Source: Gracilariopsis chorda
Taxonomy: Eukaryota > Rhodophyta > Florideophyceae > Gracilariales > Gracilariaceae
Direction of reading: 5' to 3'
Assembly (NCBI GenBank): GCA_003194525.1
Contig: NBIV01000059.1
Span: forward strand, 186,001-250,000
DNA: 64,000 nt
Shown: positions 1 to 10,103 of the stretch, in pieces
How the letters are laid out: every line of letters starts with the position of its first letter
Position numbering within the stretch: position 1 is the stretch's first letter
The notes under the pieces: model-generated
Seen by the model: only the letters and a program-made list of their open reading frames with translations
What the model was told of the DNA's origin: nothing
Databases searched by the model: none
Position numbers and translations under genes: made by a program

Positions 1-2453
1 TCCGGGGACTCGTCTACGGCCATTTCGGCAACATCCGGTTCTATGTCGCCCGGCTCTTCGGGTTCGCTATCGACCATCGGGTCATCCCTGCTATACGTGC
101 GGTAGTAATCGTCGGAATCGACGTACCCAATCGAGTGGTCGTCTGGCACGTGCTGCAGTGCGTCGCAGAGTTTCCTTGTCTGCTTGGAGGAAATCTCCCG
201 GAACCCCCAGGGATCGAAGTACATGAAACCCCCCGGGGGCGGTGTTCTTACCAAGACCCAGACCACCGATACCGCCACCACCACCGCCAAGCTGACCGCT
301 CTGTTCCAGCAGGACCTCGCTTTAGTCAATACTGTCAATCAAACCAAGTAATTGGAGTACTTTTTCATTGAGTGGAAGTGTCCCCGAAGGGGGACACTGA
401 GATACAGGTTGCGAATAGCGGCCCGTACATGCGGTTGGATGACCCGCAGTAGATACTGGTCATAAACTTCGGCGAAGATATATGCCGCAGTGCGGGCTCC
501 CTACCCGGTTACAATTACTGACCAAAGCTCTGACCGGGAATCCTGAATCAAAAGGGAACCAAGTTACGTGAGTTCCGGTGGAAGGTTAAGATAGCAACCC
601 CGGCAGGCCTCATGAAACCTCAACCGCTTAGGGAGTGCGACGTACCGACCCTGTCGATCAGGCGGAGCATTCCGCTCAACCTCCCTGTTTTGATACGGGA
701 CAAAGTACCCGAATCAGGATGCCAGTGCAGTTCATAACGGATGAATTTTTGGAGGGACTTGAACCGGGATTGCCGGGGAAGGTACCGGAATTCATCCCAA
801 AATATTGGTCGTTCCCAACCCAGGGCTTCTTGTCGTGCAGCTGGAAAGTTCCTCTACGCGAGGTTTTCGAGGCTTGCAAGGCGTTAGCCGTACCCGAATT
901 CAACGCGCCTGCGGAATAGGCTGACTTCAAAGCAAAATCCGGTAGGCACCGGGCAGTCTAAATGTGCCCGGCTCTGCCGTTGATATGCGATCCGCACCAG
1001 CGCCACATGAGCCGCAGTGGCGGATTCTCTCGAGATGCTTCGGATAGGGTGCACCAGGATAGGGATTAGATGCCAGTCTCACGAAGAGGTTGCGAGGCTG
1101 GATGGATCCCCGGGCAGTGCACCAGAACCATTCGCGTAGGCTGTAACCACACCCTTGTCGAGGGCAGTGATGGGATGGAACCACGGTGCAAGCCGGAGCC
1201 GAGAGTCATGACTCCGATTCATTGGATCTAACCCTACAAGAGCGTTATGACAAGGTCAAGTCGCCGCTGGGTCTAGTCCGTAAGGAGTCAGCACTGGTGG
1301 AAGTTGGAACCAATGCTGGGACGCTGCGCCAATGTTGGATAGCTGTGCCAGAGTTCACCTCTCTTGTGGCAAGGTTACGGACCAGTAACCGGTTGTAAAG
1401 TTACCTACTGGAGTCGTTCTTCGAGGCTGGTTGTTGCTATTGTTCACATTCCCCTTTGAAAGGGTGTGTTCTGGCTGAGTTGAGCAGGAAGAGGAGCAGC
1501 GTGCACCTGTAAAAGGCTGTTCGCTGCTTTTGCAGGGGGTTGTTTCTCTGAGACAGAGGTTTGACCCGGTGACCCGGAGAGGTTTGGAATTTTATCACCC
1601 ATTTTCCGCTGGGATTCGCGTGTGTTCTTGGTTTCTTTCCCGCTTAAGGAGGGGGCTATGAAGTGCAATGCTCTCAGGGAGGGATTCGTGGTACTTGGTT
1701 GATTTTACGAATGTTTCGGTAATGTAGTCATTGAATGAACTACGACCACTAATAGTTGATTGGACACCTGGGTAACGAAAGAGTCAATTGGCGGTTGGCC
1801 ACAGTAGTGGGTATGAATCACTAAAGTGGAGTAATTTATATAAGTTTCTTTATTACTTTTTCACCCATTTCTGGGATGTTTAGTACTTAGTGCGCCGGTG
1901 AGTTGCCGTCGCTCCAGTAAAACTTCCCCAAAAAGGTACCCCAGCCTAGGGGTTGGGTCTAGACCTCACCGCCTTAAGTTGTTCTCTACTCCTCTTTGGA
2001 GGGAGGCACCGTCGCATACGGAAAGTCTAACCCTCTTTCCAATCTAACGGACCCGAGTATTCGATCTTTTATTCCAACTGTCTTGATGTTCGCCTTGTAT
2101 AAGGTTTATTTACCTGCATTGCCTTTAGTCTTCGTCACCACACTCGTGACTCAGCTCCCCCTTATTTTTCCCTTTACAGAATAACTTTCCCGCTACCCAT
2201 GGCTCGTGCTCATGCATGTTACTAACGTCGAAACATCACCTCTATAGAGGACGAACACACACATACACCGCTCCTGTGGATACCCAATTCTTGCCTCAAC
2301 CTCCCGGCGCCAGTCGCGACAGGAGGTTATGGCCTTACAACCCGACATAGTCGCACCACTCCTGGGAGGGCTCGACCCAACTGGGCCCAACTCTATCGAG
2401 GAAAGCTCCCGAACATCTTTCTGTGCACTCCAGCCTCTGATCATTGCACTACA
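1..2453 (+). mobile_element. Element D: 3' end of a decayed Ty3/gypsy chromovirus-like element
   Basis: The left window edge cuts this element. What remains matches, in order, the 3' part of element A: 1 to about 1640 corresponds to roughly 26640-28340 of A, followed by a purine-rich tract at 1646-1658 and an LTR. Read on the minus strand, 1 to about 1600 still shows the antisense protein found in A: the motif RLRLAPWFHP is identical, and YDQY is shared inside a longer matching stretch. The copy is clearly broken, with many breaks, and its LTR is strongly diverged from those of A, so it is old. The gag-pol part would lie left of the window. Its orientation is the same as A, B and C. Confidence 0.85.
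1659..2453 (+). repeat. 3' LTR of element D (family A relative)
   Basis: The repeat starts TGAAGTGCAATG and ends GCACTACA, the same termini as the 833-bp LTR of element A, and the internal order of motifs matches throughout (for example GTCAATTGGCGGTTGGCCAC near 1770). It is 795 bp long. The purine tract just upstream (1646-1658) marks it as a 3' LTR. The 5-bp flank to the right is AATAG; its partner lies outside the window. Confidence 0.85.
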
Positions 2454-3879
2454 AATAGCTCCAAATGCATGTAGTATCCAACCCTCAGGCGTTTTGACAG
2501 CTTGATATTTCAAGGCGTGATTTTGCTTGTGGCCATTGTACATCACACGTTAGCCCATATTCTTCGTCATTCTTGCTATTCCAAGTAAGGTACCACCAAT
2601 AAAGCCAAAAATCTAGTTAGTCTTTGTGATTTGCCATGAATAGTGGCTGCGTAATAAGTCGCATCTTCCCCAATGAACGACGGCAGAATACTTTACATTA
2701 GAGAGTTTTGTGTACTCCAAATAAACTAGAGCGCCTTTCAATAGATTTATGAGAGACTAAGACGCTTTTTGCCAAATTGAAGCTCCAGATTCGTCCATTC
2801 CACAGAACAGAACATTCGACGCAGTATCGAGCAATTCGCGAGAAATAGGGTGACACTGCAGTGGTTGTGGATTGTATGTGTCTGGTGGGATGGCCGCTAC
2901 ACTGCAGCAATCATCCGCTCCATGTCGTGCTGAAAAAAAGAAAGTTGTACAAGCAATTTTGGTTTCCATAACCGTTGAAGCTGAGTGCTTGATATGCAGT
3001 TGCTACGCGGCAGTTTGTGGTCGTACTCGCGTATATTGCGTTCAACGCGCGACGCAAGAAAACAGAACTCCTGATCTTGAGAAAGCGGATTGTGGCGCTC
3101 GATGATGAGGTCTCCACAGTGCTCCAACGACCACTCCGAGGGAGTACGCTCGACCACTCCAAGCAGTACCCGTGAACTTGGACTGCTGGCACACGAGATG
3201 GTGCTGACGTTCGTACTGGAAGTCCCTCGGAGAGTAATGCTCCAGAGCCATTAAAATCAGATGTTGAAAGTTTCCTCGCCCTTCAGGAAATTTCCTTGCT
3301 TCGAGCTGGTTCTCTATGTTTCGAATCACGAGCGAACATTTACTCAATTTTAATACAATTGTACTACTATTAAACCCTATTAACATTGCATACACCTCGC
3401 CAAAAGACATTACTCAATGATTATGTAAAGATCCCTCTTTTAATCGTAGACGTCAATAGATTAGGCGTGAGACTAATTTCACATACTTTGTGTACTCAAA
3501 TTCTAGCCATCTCGCACTCCAAGCAGCCATGTAGCACAGCATCTACACCATTAACTCGACGCGGTAAGCTTGCATCGATTATTTGAGGTTTTGCTACATC
3601 TCAATGGCGTCCCTCGTTGACAGGGCATTGCTCATGACTACTTTGGAGACCGAAGTTGTACTACAGCGGCTCTAATGCACCTTACCAGTACCATTTCAAC
3701 CCAATCTCAAATACAAACGATTGTTTCCATTGTCTGTCTACTTTGCACGCACTCCATAAACAATAACTCTACAATGACGTATGTATCACTTTCACTGAAC
3801 GTCTGCCTCAAATTCACTAACAACTTTTATCCTCCTAAGCAGTTAAAACCAGTACTCTCTGCTTCTTGAATGGAATCCT
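2454..3879. other. Gene-poor, AT-rich stretch
   Basis: Only short, mutually overlapping open frames occur, for example minus-strand frames between 2700 and 3410. None resembles a known domain and no frame exceeds about 120 codons. Decayed transposon or intergenic DNA are both possible; I see no supportable gene. Confidence 0.4.
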
Positions 3880-4656
3880 ATGGTTGATCCTCTCTTACAA
3901 ATTATTACCGATCTTAGCGAAGATTACTCAGAGGATCTGCATACCAAAATTTCAAATGCAATCGTGCGTTTCTTAGGGGTGAACGCACTACTATTTGAGG
4001 TAGAATATGCAGCATATGAATTTATCGAGAAAGCACTATCCTTCCCTTATCCATGGTTTTCAGGCTATCCACTTACAACTTTGAAGATTTTGGCAATTGT
4101 GCAGAACTATCACAATCACATGAACACTAAAATTATGAAACACATTAGACGTGTTACAGCAGATCGAACATCACACAGAATAAAGATCTTTGTGCTCTCA
4201 ATATGCGTCGAAAAAGGAAGATTTATTCTTAAGTTGCTGCTTGATGTCGATGAGAATATGAGCTTCACTGTGTACATCGCTTCTTTTCTGGTATTATACA
4301 ACAAGATGACCTATAACATATTCGCGGAACTATTCGTTTCTTTAGTTGAGGAATACATCAAGCTGGACAACGTCTCTTGTGTCAGCGGCAACTTTTTCGT
4401 TTGCAATGACTTCATACAAATGTTGTGCTCGAGACATAACATTACTAGATACTGCTACCAGGAGGCATCAACAGCTGTGCCGCATTTGTTTCTGAACGAT
4501 CTCTCTATTACTACTGGAAGAGTATTTAATGGACTGGTGACTAATCATTTGCGAAAACTCTATCTCTACGGGGTGTGGAGCCTTTCTATAAGGTCTCCAC
4601 ATACGTGGGGTCGCTTCTACTGCATGGAGCATACTATTCTACATTCGGTTCTTTGA
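3880..4656 (+). CDS. Orphan hypothetical protein, 258 aa
   Basis: One uninterrupted frame of 258 codons in AT-rich surroundings, where stop codons should be frequent, so a chance frame of this length is unlikely. The protein is rich in aromatic and branched residues, has several hydrophobic stretches (around residues 60-80, 100-118 and 128-145) and about eight cysteines in the second half. I recognise no domain or motif. The ATG at 3880 is the first in the frame; the upstream frame (3675-3869) ends in a stop. It could also be an exon of a longer spliced gene or a remnant of an unrecognised mobile element. No neighbour on either side suggests a function. Confidence 0.4.
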   Translation: MVDPLLQIITDLSEDYSEDLHTKISNAIVRFLGVNALLFEVEYAAYEFIEKALSFPYPWFSGYPLTTLKILAIVQNYHNHMNTKIMKHIRRVTADRTSHRIKIFVLSICVEKGRFILKLLLDVDENMSFTVYIASFLVLYNKMTYNIFAELFVSLVEEYIKLDNVSCVSGNFFVCNDFIQMLCSRHNITRYCYQEASTAVPHLFLNDLSITTGRVFNGLVTNHLRKLYLYGVWSLSIRSPHTWGRFYCMEHTILHSVL

Positions 4657-5627
4657 ATGGACCTCTTTTTCTCTGTATTAATTCATAGTACTATGATAAC
4701 AACTTTCCGGGCTTGTAAAGATTGCTGGTACGTCAAGCAAAGAAAAGAAATGAAGTGCAAGGAAGTAAGGCCAGTCCACTTATCCTTTTTGTTTCATTTG
4801 ACAGGTTCACTTCTCTTTCAGTGAGAGCGCTACCGGGCATTTTGATTGCACTGGCTATGGTTTTTACGGGTTGGTAAACTCGGTTTTCATGGTTACGGTC
4901 ATGTTCCGTTTGCACCGAGGTTTGATTTGCAATCGATACAGACACCATACCTGCTCCGGAAGAGAACGAAGTGACCTTCATCATATTCTGATCTTTGGTA
5001 TTAGTAAAAGCTGGAACAAATTTTGCTCCATCTCAAGGAATACAACCACAGCTATCTCTTCATTGTAATGGCCAGATAGCTCCTTCGAGAATTTGTTCTG
5101 CAATTCAGTCGTGATATTCTTGTTTCGATATTCTCTTCGAGGTGACTATACTCTCGTAGTATTCATCGTCAATACATGAATTTTCTGCAGTATTATGGTC
5201 CTCCTCAACTCTTGAACATTTCACATATCCTTATGCAATGGCTTGGACATCAAGCGAAACAATCAGAACCGAAAACACGACGATACACAAGCTCTGTATT
5301 GCATTTTTGTTTCTGTTTCTTTCGATTCCTCTTTGCGCTCCATGTTTGGTTTTTTATTCTGCTACGAGCGAGCGGTAGAGACCTTAACTGATTTTCGATA
5401 TATAAATTGAACAATTTTCTAGCGCATCGTTGGAGCACTGGAGACACCTCACTCTGTTCTATGAAGAAGAATTCATATAAGGCAAAAAACAGTTCTCAAA
5501 CAATATCAAGCATCATTTACAAGTAGGAAATACCATTCGTAAACCCCTGAAACGACCGGTTATGGGAAGAAGAACCCTTTGTAATAACAATCAAAGGCGA
5601 AAGCAGATTTAATTGCAATCAAGTCTT
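4657..5627. other. Intergenic, no gene recognised
   Basis: Short frames only (up to about 83 codons, minus strand 4733-4984), none with recognisable motifs. Part of this stretch may be the 3' untranslated region of the small minus-strand gene ending at 5628. Confidence 0.4.
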
Positions 5628-5855
5628 CTAGTCCCCTCTCATCACTAAGGATACCAACAGTACGAAACCAATTGCTCCCATGTAGCCCTCGCGAGAGGTT
5701 TTTTCCGAAGCATTATTAGAATCCTTCCTTCGCTGCGTCGCATTTGCCCCTTTGTGTTTTTGCTGCAGTTCGTTCTTCTTTCGGGCTCTCGCCTCTTCCT
5801 TAACTTTTTCGAATTCGGACTTGATATGCTTTTTCGGGGCGATGGCGGTAGATTT
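5628..5855 (-). CDS. Small basic, probably tail-anchored protein (last exon)
   Basis: On the minus strand a 75-codon frame runs from a splice-acceptor-like pyrimidine-rich CCCTCAG (cut at 5855/5856) to a TAG at 5628-5630. The peptide is strongly charged, rich in Lys, Glu and Arg (KVKEEARARKKNELQQKHKG), then has Ser/Asn/Thr-rich linker sequence, and ends with a hydrophobic segment GAIGFVLLVSLVM capped by RGD at the extreme C-terminus. This layout, basic helix then C-terminal membrane anchor, resembles small ER proteins of the RAMP4/SERP1 kind, but I do not claim homology. No ATG lies in the exon frame before a stop at about 5900, so at least one 5' exon must lie at higher coordinates; I could not place it. 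An alternative acceptor is TTTTTAAAG near 5900. Confidence 0.5.
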   Translation of the reverse strand, partial: KSTAIAPKKHIKSEFEKVKEEARARKKNELQQKHKGANATQRRKDSNNASEKTSREGYMGAIGFVLLVSLVMRGD

Positions 5856-6101
5856 CTGAGGGCGGAGCGAGAAAAAGCGATTGAGTTTGAGGCTTTAAAA
5901 ACAGAAAGAGGTTAATTATGAATTAACAGCTGAGCGCGCTTGAGAGAACGTCGATCGAGCTCCTTTTATGCTGTTGGGGGAGAGGAATGAGACCGACGCC
6001 AAAGCTTTTCCAGGAAGAGAGCAACACAACCTTGGAACCCCAAACACGTATCTTTTGTGCTCACTGAGGTTTTCAATATCCAGCTCAACATCAAAGCATT
6101 T

Positions 6102-8950
6102 CTAAAGCCCTAGAAGTAGAAAATAAGTCACCTTGTCCTGCTCCAGTTTATTTAAGTCCATATCGTCTTCCGCATGGTCCACTTCCTCAAATGAGATGCT
6201 TTCATCATCAAGAAATCTAGAATAGACCCCCTCATTGAACTTTCCGGCTATTGCCTCACGTGATGTACCAAAAAGCAGATCTGTATATGTTTCTCTACTC
6301 AACATCCTCACTGTCTTCTTGTGGGAGGCAAAGAGTAATTCATTGTGTGCACAGACCACCAGTTGTGATACCTTTTCCTCATGTAAACGATTTCGAACGG
6401 AGGTTCTTATGCGAGATTGAAGGCTGAAACTACGCTCTACACTGAAAGAACACGGACTAGAGCACAAGATTCTAAGAGCAAATTCTCTTAGTAAGCGAAA
6501 GCCGTCGTACTCCGTCCAGAAAAACACCAGTGACCTGCTATATATCATCAACGAATGCGTAGAAATAGGATCATGTGTTTGTGACTAACAAGACAAACGT
6601 GCGCCAATAAACTCATCACATAAGCGCTGTACTGCCGCATCCTGACCACCATCGCTCGACAACTTCTCACTGTCTGGAAAACATTCTGAACGCACAAAAG
6701 ACAAAATATGTTGCATGAAATGCGACCCAGACTCACTGAGGTTCTATTTAAGGCTTCTGATGTGAAGCAAGTACGCGATACGATGCAATGGCGTCAAGAG
6801 TGGTACTTTCCTGCCTTTGCCTTTTTGTAGGAGATTGAACATTGGGCATGTGGAGTGGTGAGTTAACCAAAGGTCCGAGCTAGCAGAGGGCAGACCATTT
6901 CTGGCCTAAATATCCCACATGGCCAAGCTGGGTGCCGAGGCAGGGGATACCAGGGGACTGTGAGAGTGCCAAGGCACTGTGGCCTCAAGTTTTATTATGT
7001 AGCTATTTTATAAAAACTTTTGGGATAGTTTCCGGAGGTCAGAGCGCCTCGCCAGCTATATAGGTTGGCTCGAGTGCCGCCGACCTCCGAAGAGTAAAGG
7101 CAAGCACCCTCGCCGTCTTCTTGCCGACATATGCAGACACTAGGGCTCCAAAGGCCTCCAAGCCATCGCTACCATTCTACCGACCTATAGGGACTTGAGA
7201 TAGCGCCCACCCTTTGCACTTCGCTGCCAGTTGGTGCCCGCATCACTAATAGACCCAGTATATTTTCACCCCAGTGGTTGGCTCTCTGCCGCTACTAACC
7301 CCTAGTAGACTACTACCCCAGTTGGCCAAAGGACGTAGTATTCTACTACACTTTTAGCCGCTCTTCAAAAACTCGGATCACGTCGTCCCTTCTTTTAGAT
7401 TTGTAGAAAGCCGTCAAGCGCCTCTGCTTAAGTTTCTCGAAGAGCTGCATAGTAGCCGGATATACTTCGGAGAGTAATGACGACTCATCGTCAGATGTTC
7501 GCAAGTACTGTCGGACAAGACGCAGTATATGATATAAGTCAAGGGGTTTTTCATTGAGAGATAGGTTGCGCACGGTTTGTTTGAATACGTCTCTACTTTC
7601 TCGGTTACGAACACCATAAAGACTTGTGGTAAAATCCGAACAGTCAACGAGATCGAGTAGAACCGGCTCGCCTCTCAAACACGAAGCAATCATGCTTTCT
7701 GATGACGCAAATCAGGTCGCAGCCATCTGGCAGGGAAGAATTGCAGTTCCAAGTAGCTGAACTCGCCCATATCTGTCTGGCTGGGAAGCAGACCGGCCAG
7801 ATTTACGGAAGTTGTATTCTGTCCTCAGCTCCTTGCACTTCGAATACACTTTCGGGTGGTTTCTAAGGTCCACAATCACCAATCACTGCAATTACCATAT
7901 AAAGAGCCTCTTTGATCCATAACGGCTGCCCAATATCGTTTATTAACCAATTTGCCATTTTTGGGTGTTCCTGCACTGAAAGCATATGAAGGTGTCTTGT
8001 TAAAAGCATTTGCTTGGCTTTGATGCAAGAAGAGGTGTTTTCACTTGAAACAGCACATATTTGCATCATCTCTCTGAATTCCGACATAGATTTTTCGCAA
8101 ATTCTTGCATAGAGTCTGGCGTCAACCCTCCTAGATCCGGTGTACATTGATCTTAAGAAGAAATTCTTACTTACCTTCTGAGTACCGGTCAGGGATAGCA
8201 GAAAATTGACCACTGATGCTTCATTTCTGTCCGACCCGCCATCAAATATCAACGTACCAAACTTCTCTTCCAGGGAGCTCGACATAGATTCTTTCACCAG
8301 AGTATGCATAGATTCATAGTATCATTTCACATTTCGTCTCCCCATTTGCTCTGGGATAAGAAGTTGTACATCCATTGAATGGTTACCGAGTTTGATGAGC
8401 TTATAAAACTCATCATAGCCCTCAACTCTGCACATTAAAGAAAATGGAAGCATGTATTTCACCATAAACTTTGTCAATAGCTCATTGAACTTCGTTCGAT
8501 GCTCGTACGAATCAATACTTGGATCTTCTTTTGCAACGGTACTCGAAACGAGAGATGTTTGCTGGCCAAGGCTGCATTTAGCATTGGATCGTTGAGACAT
8601 CAGAATTTCTGTACCAGAGCTAGTTATGTGCCTTCGATTCTTAGATATTGACGGCGTGACTGAAAAACCAAAAAGATACGATCTACGAACCTTCGAATTT
8701 GCCCTGTAATAGGCAGCAAGGTTTTGTCTTGACGGAGCTGCTTATGACTGGCTGCAGATTTTATGCCGCACCGCAACAGATTGTTGTAATAGTTTGGTTG
8801 TATTTGATATTTTAGCTTGAGTATACCACGAACAGCCTTCGCAAGTTTGGTAAACACGAATTTCATTATTATTATTACTATCGTTGTTGGTATGCTCATG
8901 CCCTTCAAAATATCTTTTATCCATCATGTTTTCGTTTTTGTTCGCAATCT
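6102..8950 (-). pseudogene. hAT-family transposase, broken and interrupted
   Basis: Minus-strand frames in the right order give a hAT transposase. A Cys/His stretch near 8740-8930 sits where an N-terminal BED finger is expected. At 8322-8600 there is a segment with LPFSLMCRVEGYDEFYKLI, the usual start of the hAT catalytic region. The middle is at 7863-8309 and 7346-7693. The clear C-terminal dimerisation domain is at 6102-6551, with SVERSFSLQSRIRTSVRNRL followed by EEKVSQLVV. The frame changes between pieces, stops occur between 6551 and 6825, and a solo LTR (6826-7350) splits the coding region right after the residues FEERLK. It is therefore dead as a gene. I did not find terminal inverted repeats or the 8-bp duplication, so the outer limits are approximate. 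hAT enzymes cut and paste DNA transposons with a DDE catalytic core. Confidence 0.75.
6826..7350 (+). repeat. Solo LTR of family B inside the hAT transposase
   Basis: A 525-bp stretch runs from TGTAGGAG to TTCTACTACA and matches the LTRs of element B over most of its length (for example GGTTGGCTCGAGTG near 7060 and the CTACTACA end). It is flanked on both sides by CTTTT (6821-6825 and 7351-7355), a clean 5-bp target-site duplication. No internal region is present, so it arose by LTR-LTR recombination after insertion into the hAT gene. Divergence from the B LTRs is substantial, so it is old. Confidence 0.8.
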
Positions 8951-10103
8951 ATTTTCAAGTATAGTAACTACGTGACTTTTTTATGTGTGCGTGTTTGAAT
9001 CATAAATGTTGTTGAGAAACATCTTGTAGACAAGTCAAAGAGATAGGTTTGGAATCTAGAACAAAACCAATGCGACAAAAGCACAAAGAGCTAGGAAGGT
9101 TAGTTTTGTATTTGGAATGGGCATGGAATTTGTTTTCGATTAGAAAAAGGAAGCAAGAGAGTTGCACAAAGTCGTACACTTCGATGCTATGGCTACCGTG
9201 GCAATTTGCAGTCTCGTCTTTTTTGAGCTCGTTTTTTCGCTCTTCAGTTCGCCATTGGAGCACAAAAAGAACTATAATTGGAGTTTATACAAATTTTGAA
9301 GTTAGGAAGCAGTTTTGCATATACAGCAATGGTTGCCGGGTTGTGTAGCTTTCAAGGTTACAAGAACGAATGACTCTGAATATGTATTGTTAACCGTAGA
9401 AACAGAGAAGTTCCAAAAGCTCTGGGAAGATGACACAGACTGTAGCACCTGAGGAAACTTTCCAAGCCAGAACGTCACGTGGCAAGGGAAGAGGAAAGTT
9501 TCCATTTCTGATTTTCGTGGCTCCAGAGCTCACAGAAACGGAACAGGCGTACACGTCCCAAGGCTTTTACTTTTTTGAAATATGGCTTGAAATAAATGCT
9601 GACTCATTTGTGAAGAGTCATGGCCATTTCCCCGCATATGTTGCAGGCGTACAGTCTCAAATATCAATTTCACAATTTCGCAGAAATGCGGATAAGGGAA
9701 TCTGGCAACTGCCAGATTCCCTTATCCGCTTTCCTGCGGTCGGTTATAGCGATAGCAGAATAACCTTAACCCAATGAAGTTTTAGACTGCTAGATTGCTA
9801 ACCCCGCAGTACTAACCATCTTAACCCCTAATCCTTCCTCGCCCTGTCCGTTTCCAGGGAATTTGTGCGACAATTCATTCGTTTCCATAGATCAGCAACA
9901 TGCTTAATTGCCTTTATGCGTTCATTCTCGTGAACACCTTGTTAACTCCCCATACCAAGCAAAGTTTTCCCGGTGAACGAGGCCGTAGAAGCCTAACCCT
10001 CTTGCCACATGGCGACTGCGAAAGAGTGTGAATATGCCAGTGAATGTTCTTGCTTCAGCATACTGAGTACTCTAGAACTGTTTCTACAACGGAACCGGTG
10101 TGC
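8951..10103. other. Intergenic region with a near-perfect palindrome
   Basis: No convincing gene. A plus-strand frame of 115 codons (9430-9777) has no recognised motif and runs through a 42-bp palindrome, which argues against it being a normal coding sequence. The stretch lies 3' of the glycosyltransferase gene. Confidence 0.45.
9688..9729. repeat. 42-bp perfect inverted repeat, 2-nt loop
   Basis: The left arm GCGGATAAGGGAATCTGGCA (9688-9707) is the exact reverse complement of the right arm at 9710-9729, with AC between. It would fold into a 20-bp perfect stem. It could be a pair of terminal repeats left after deletion of a small transposon, a recently made templated inversion, or a structured RNA. 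Confidence 0.9.

Noticed and set aside
9430-9777. 115-codon frame considered as a gene
   Set aside because: A perfect palindrome lies inside it and no domain is seen. Kept only as an intergenic note.
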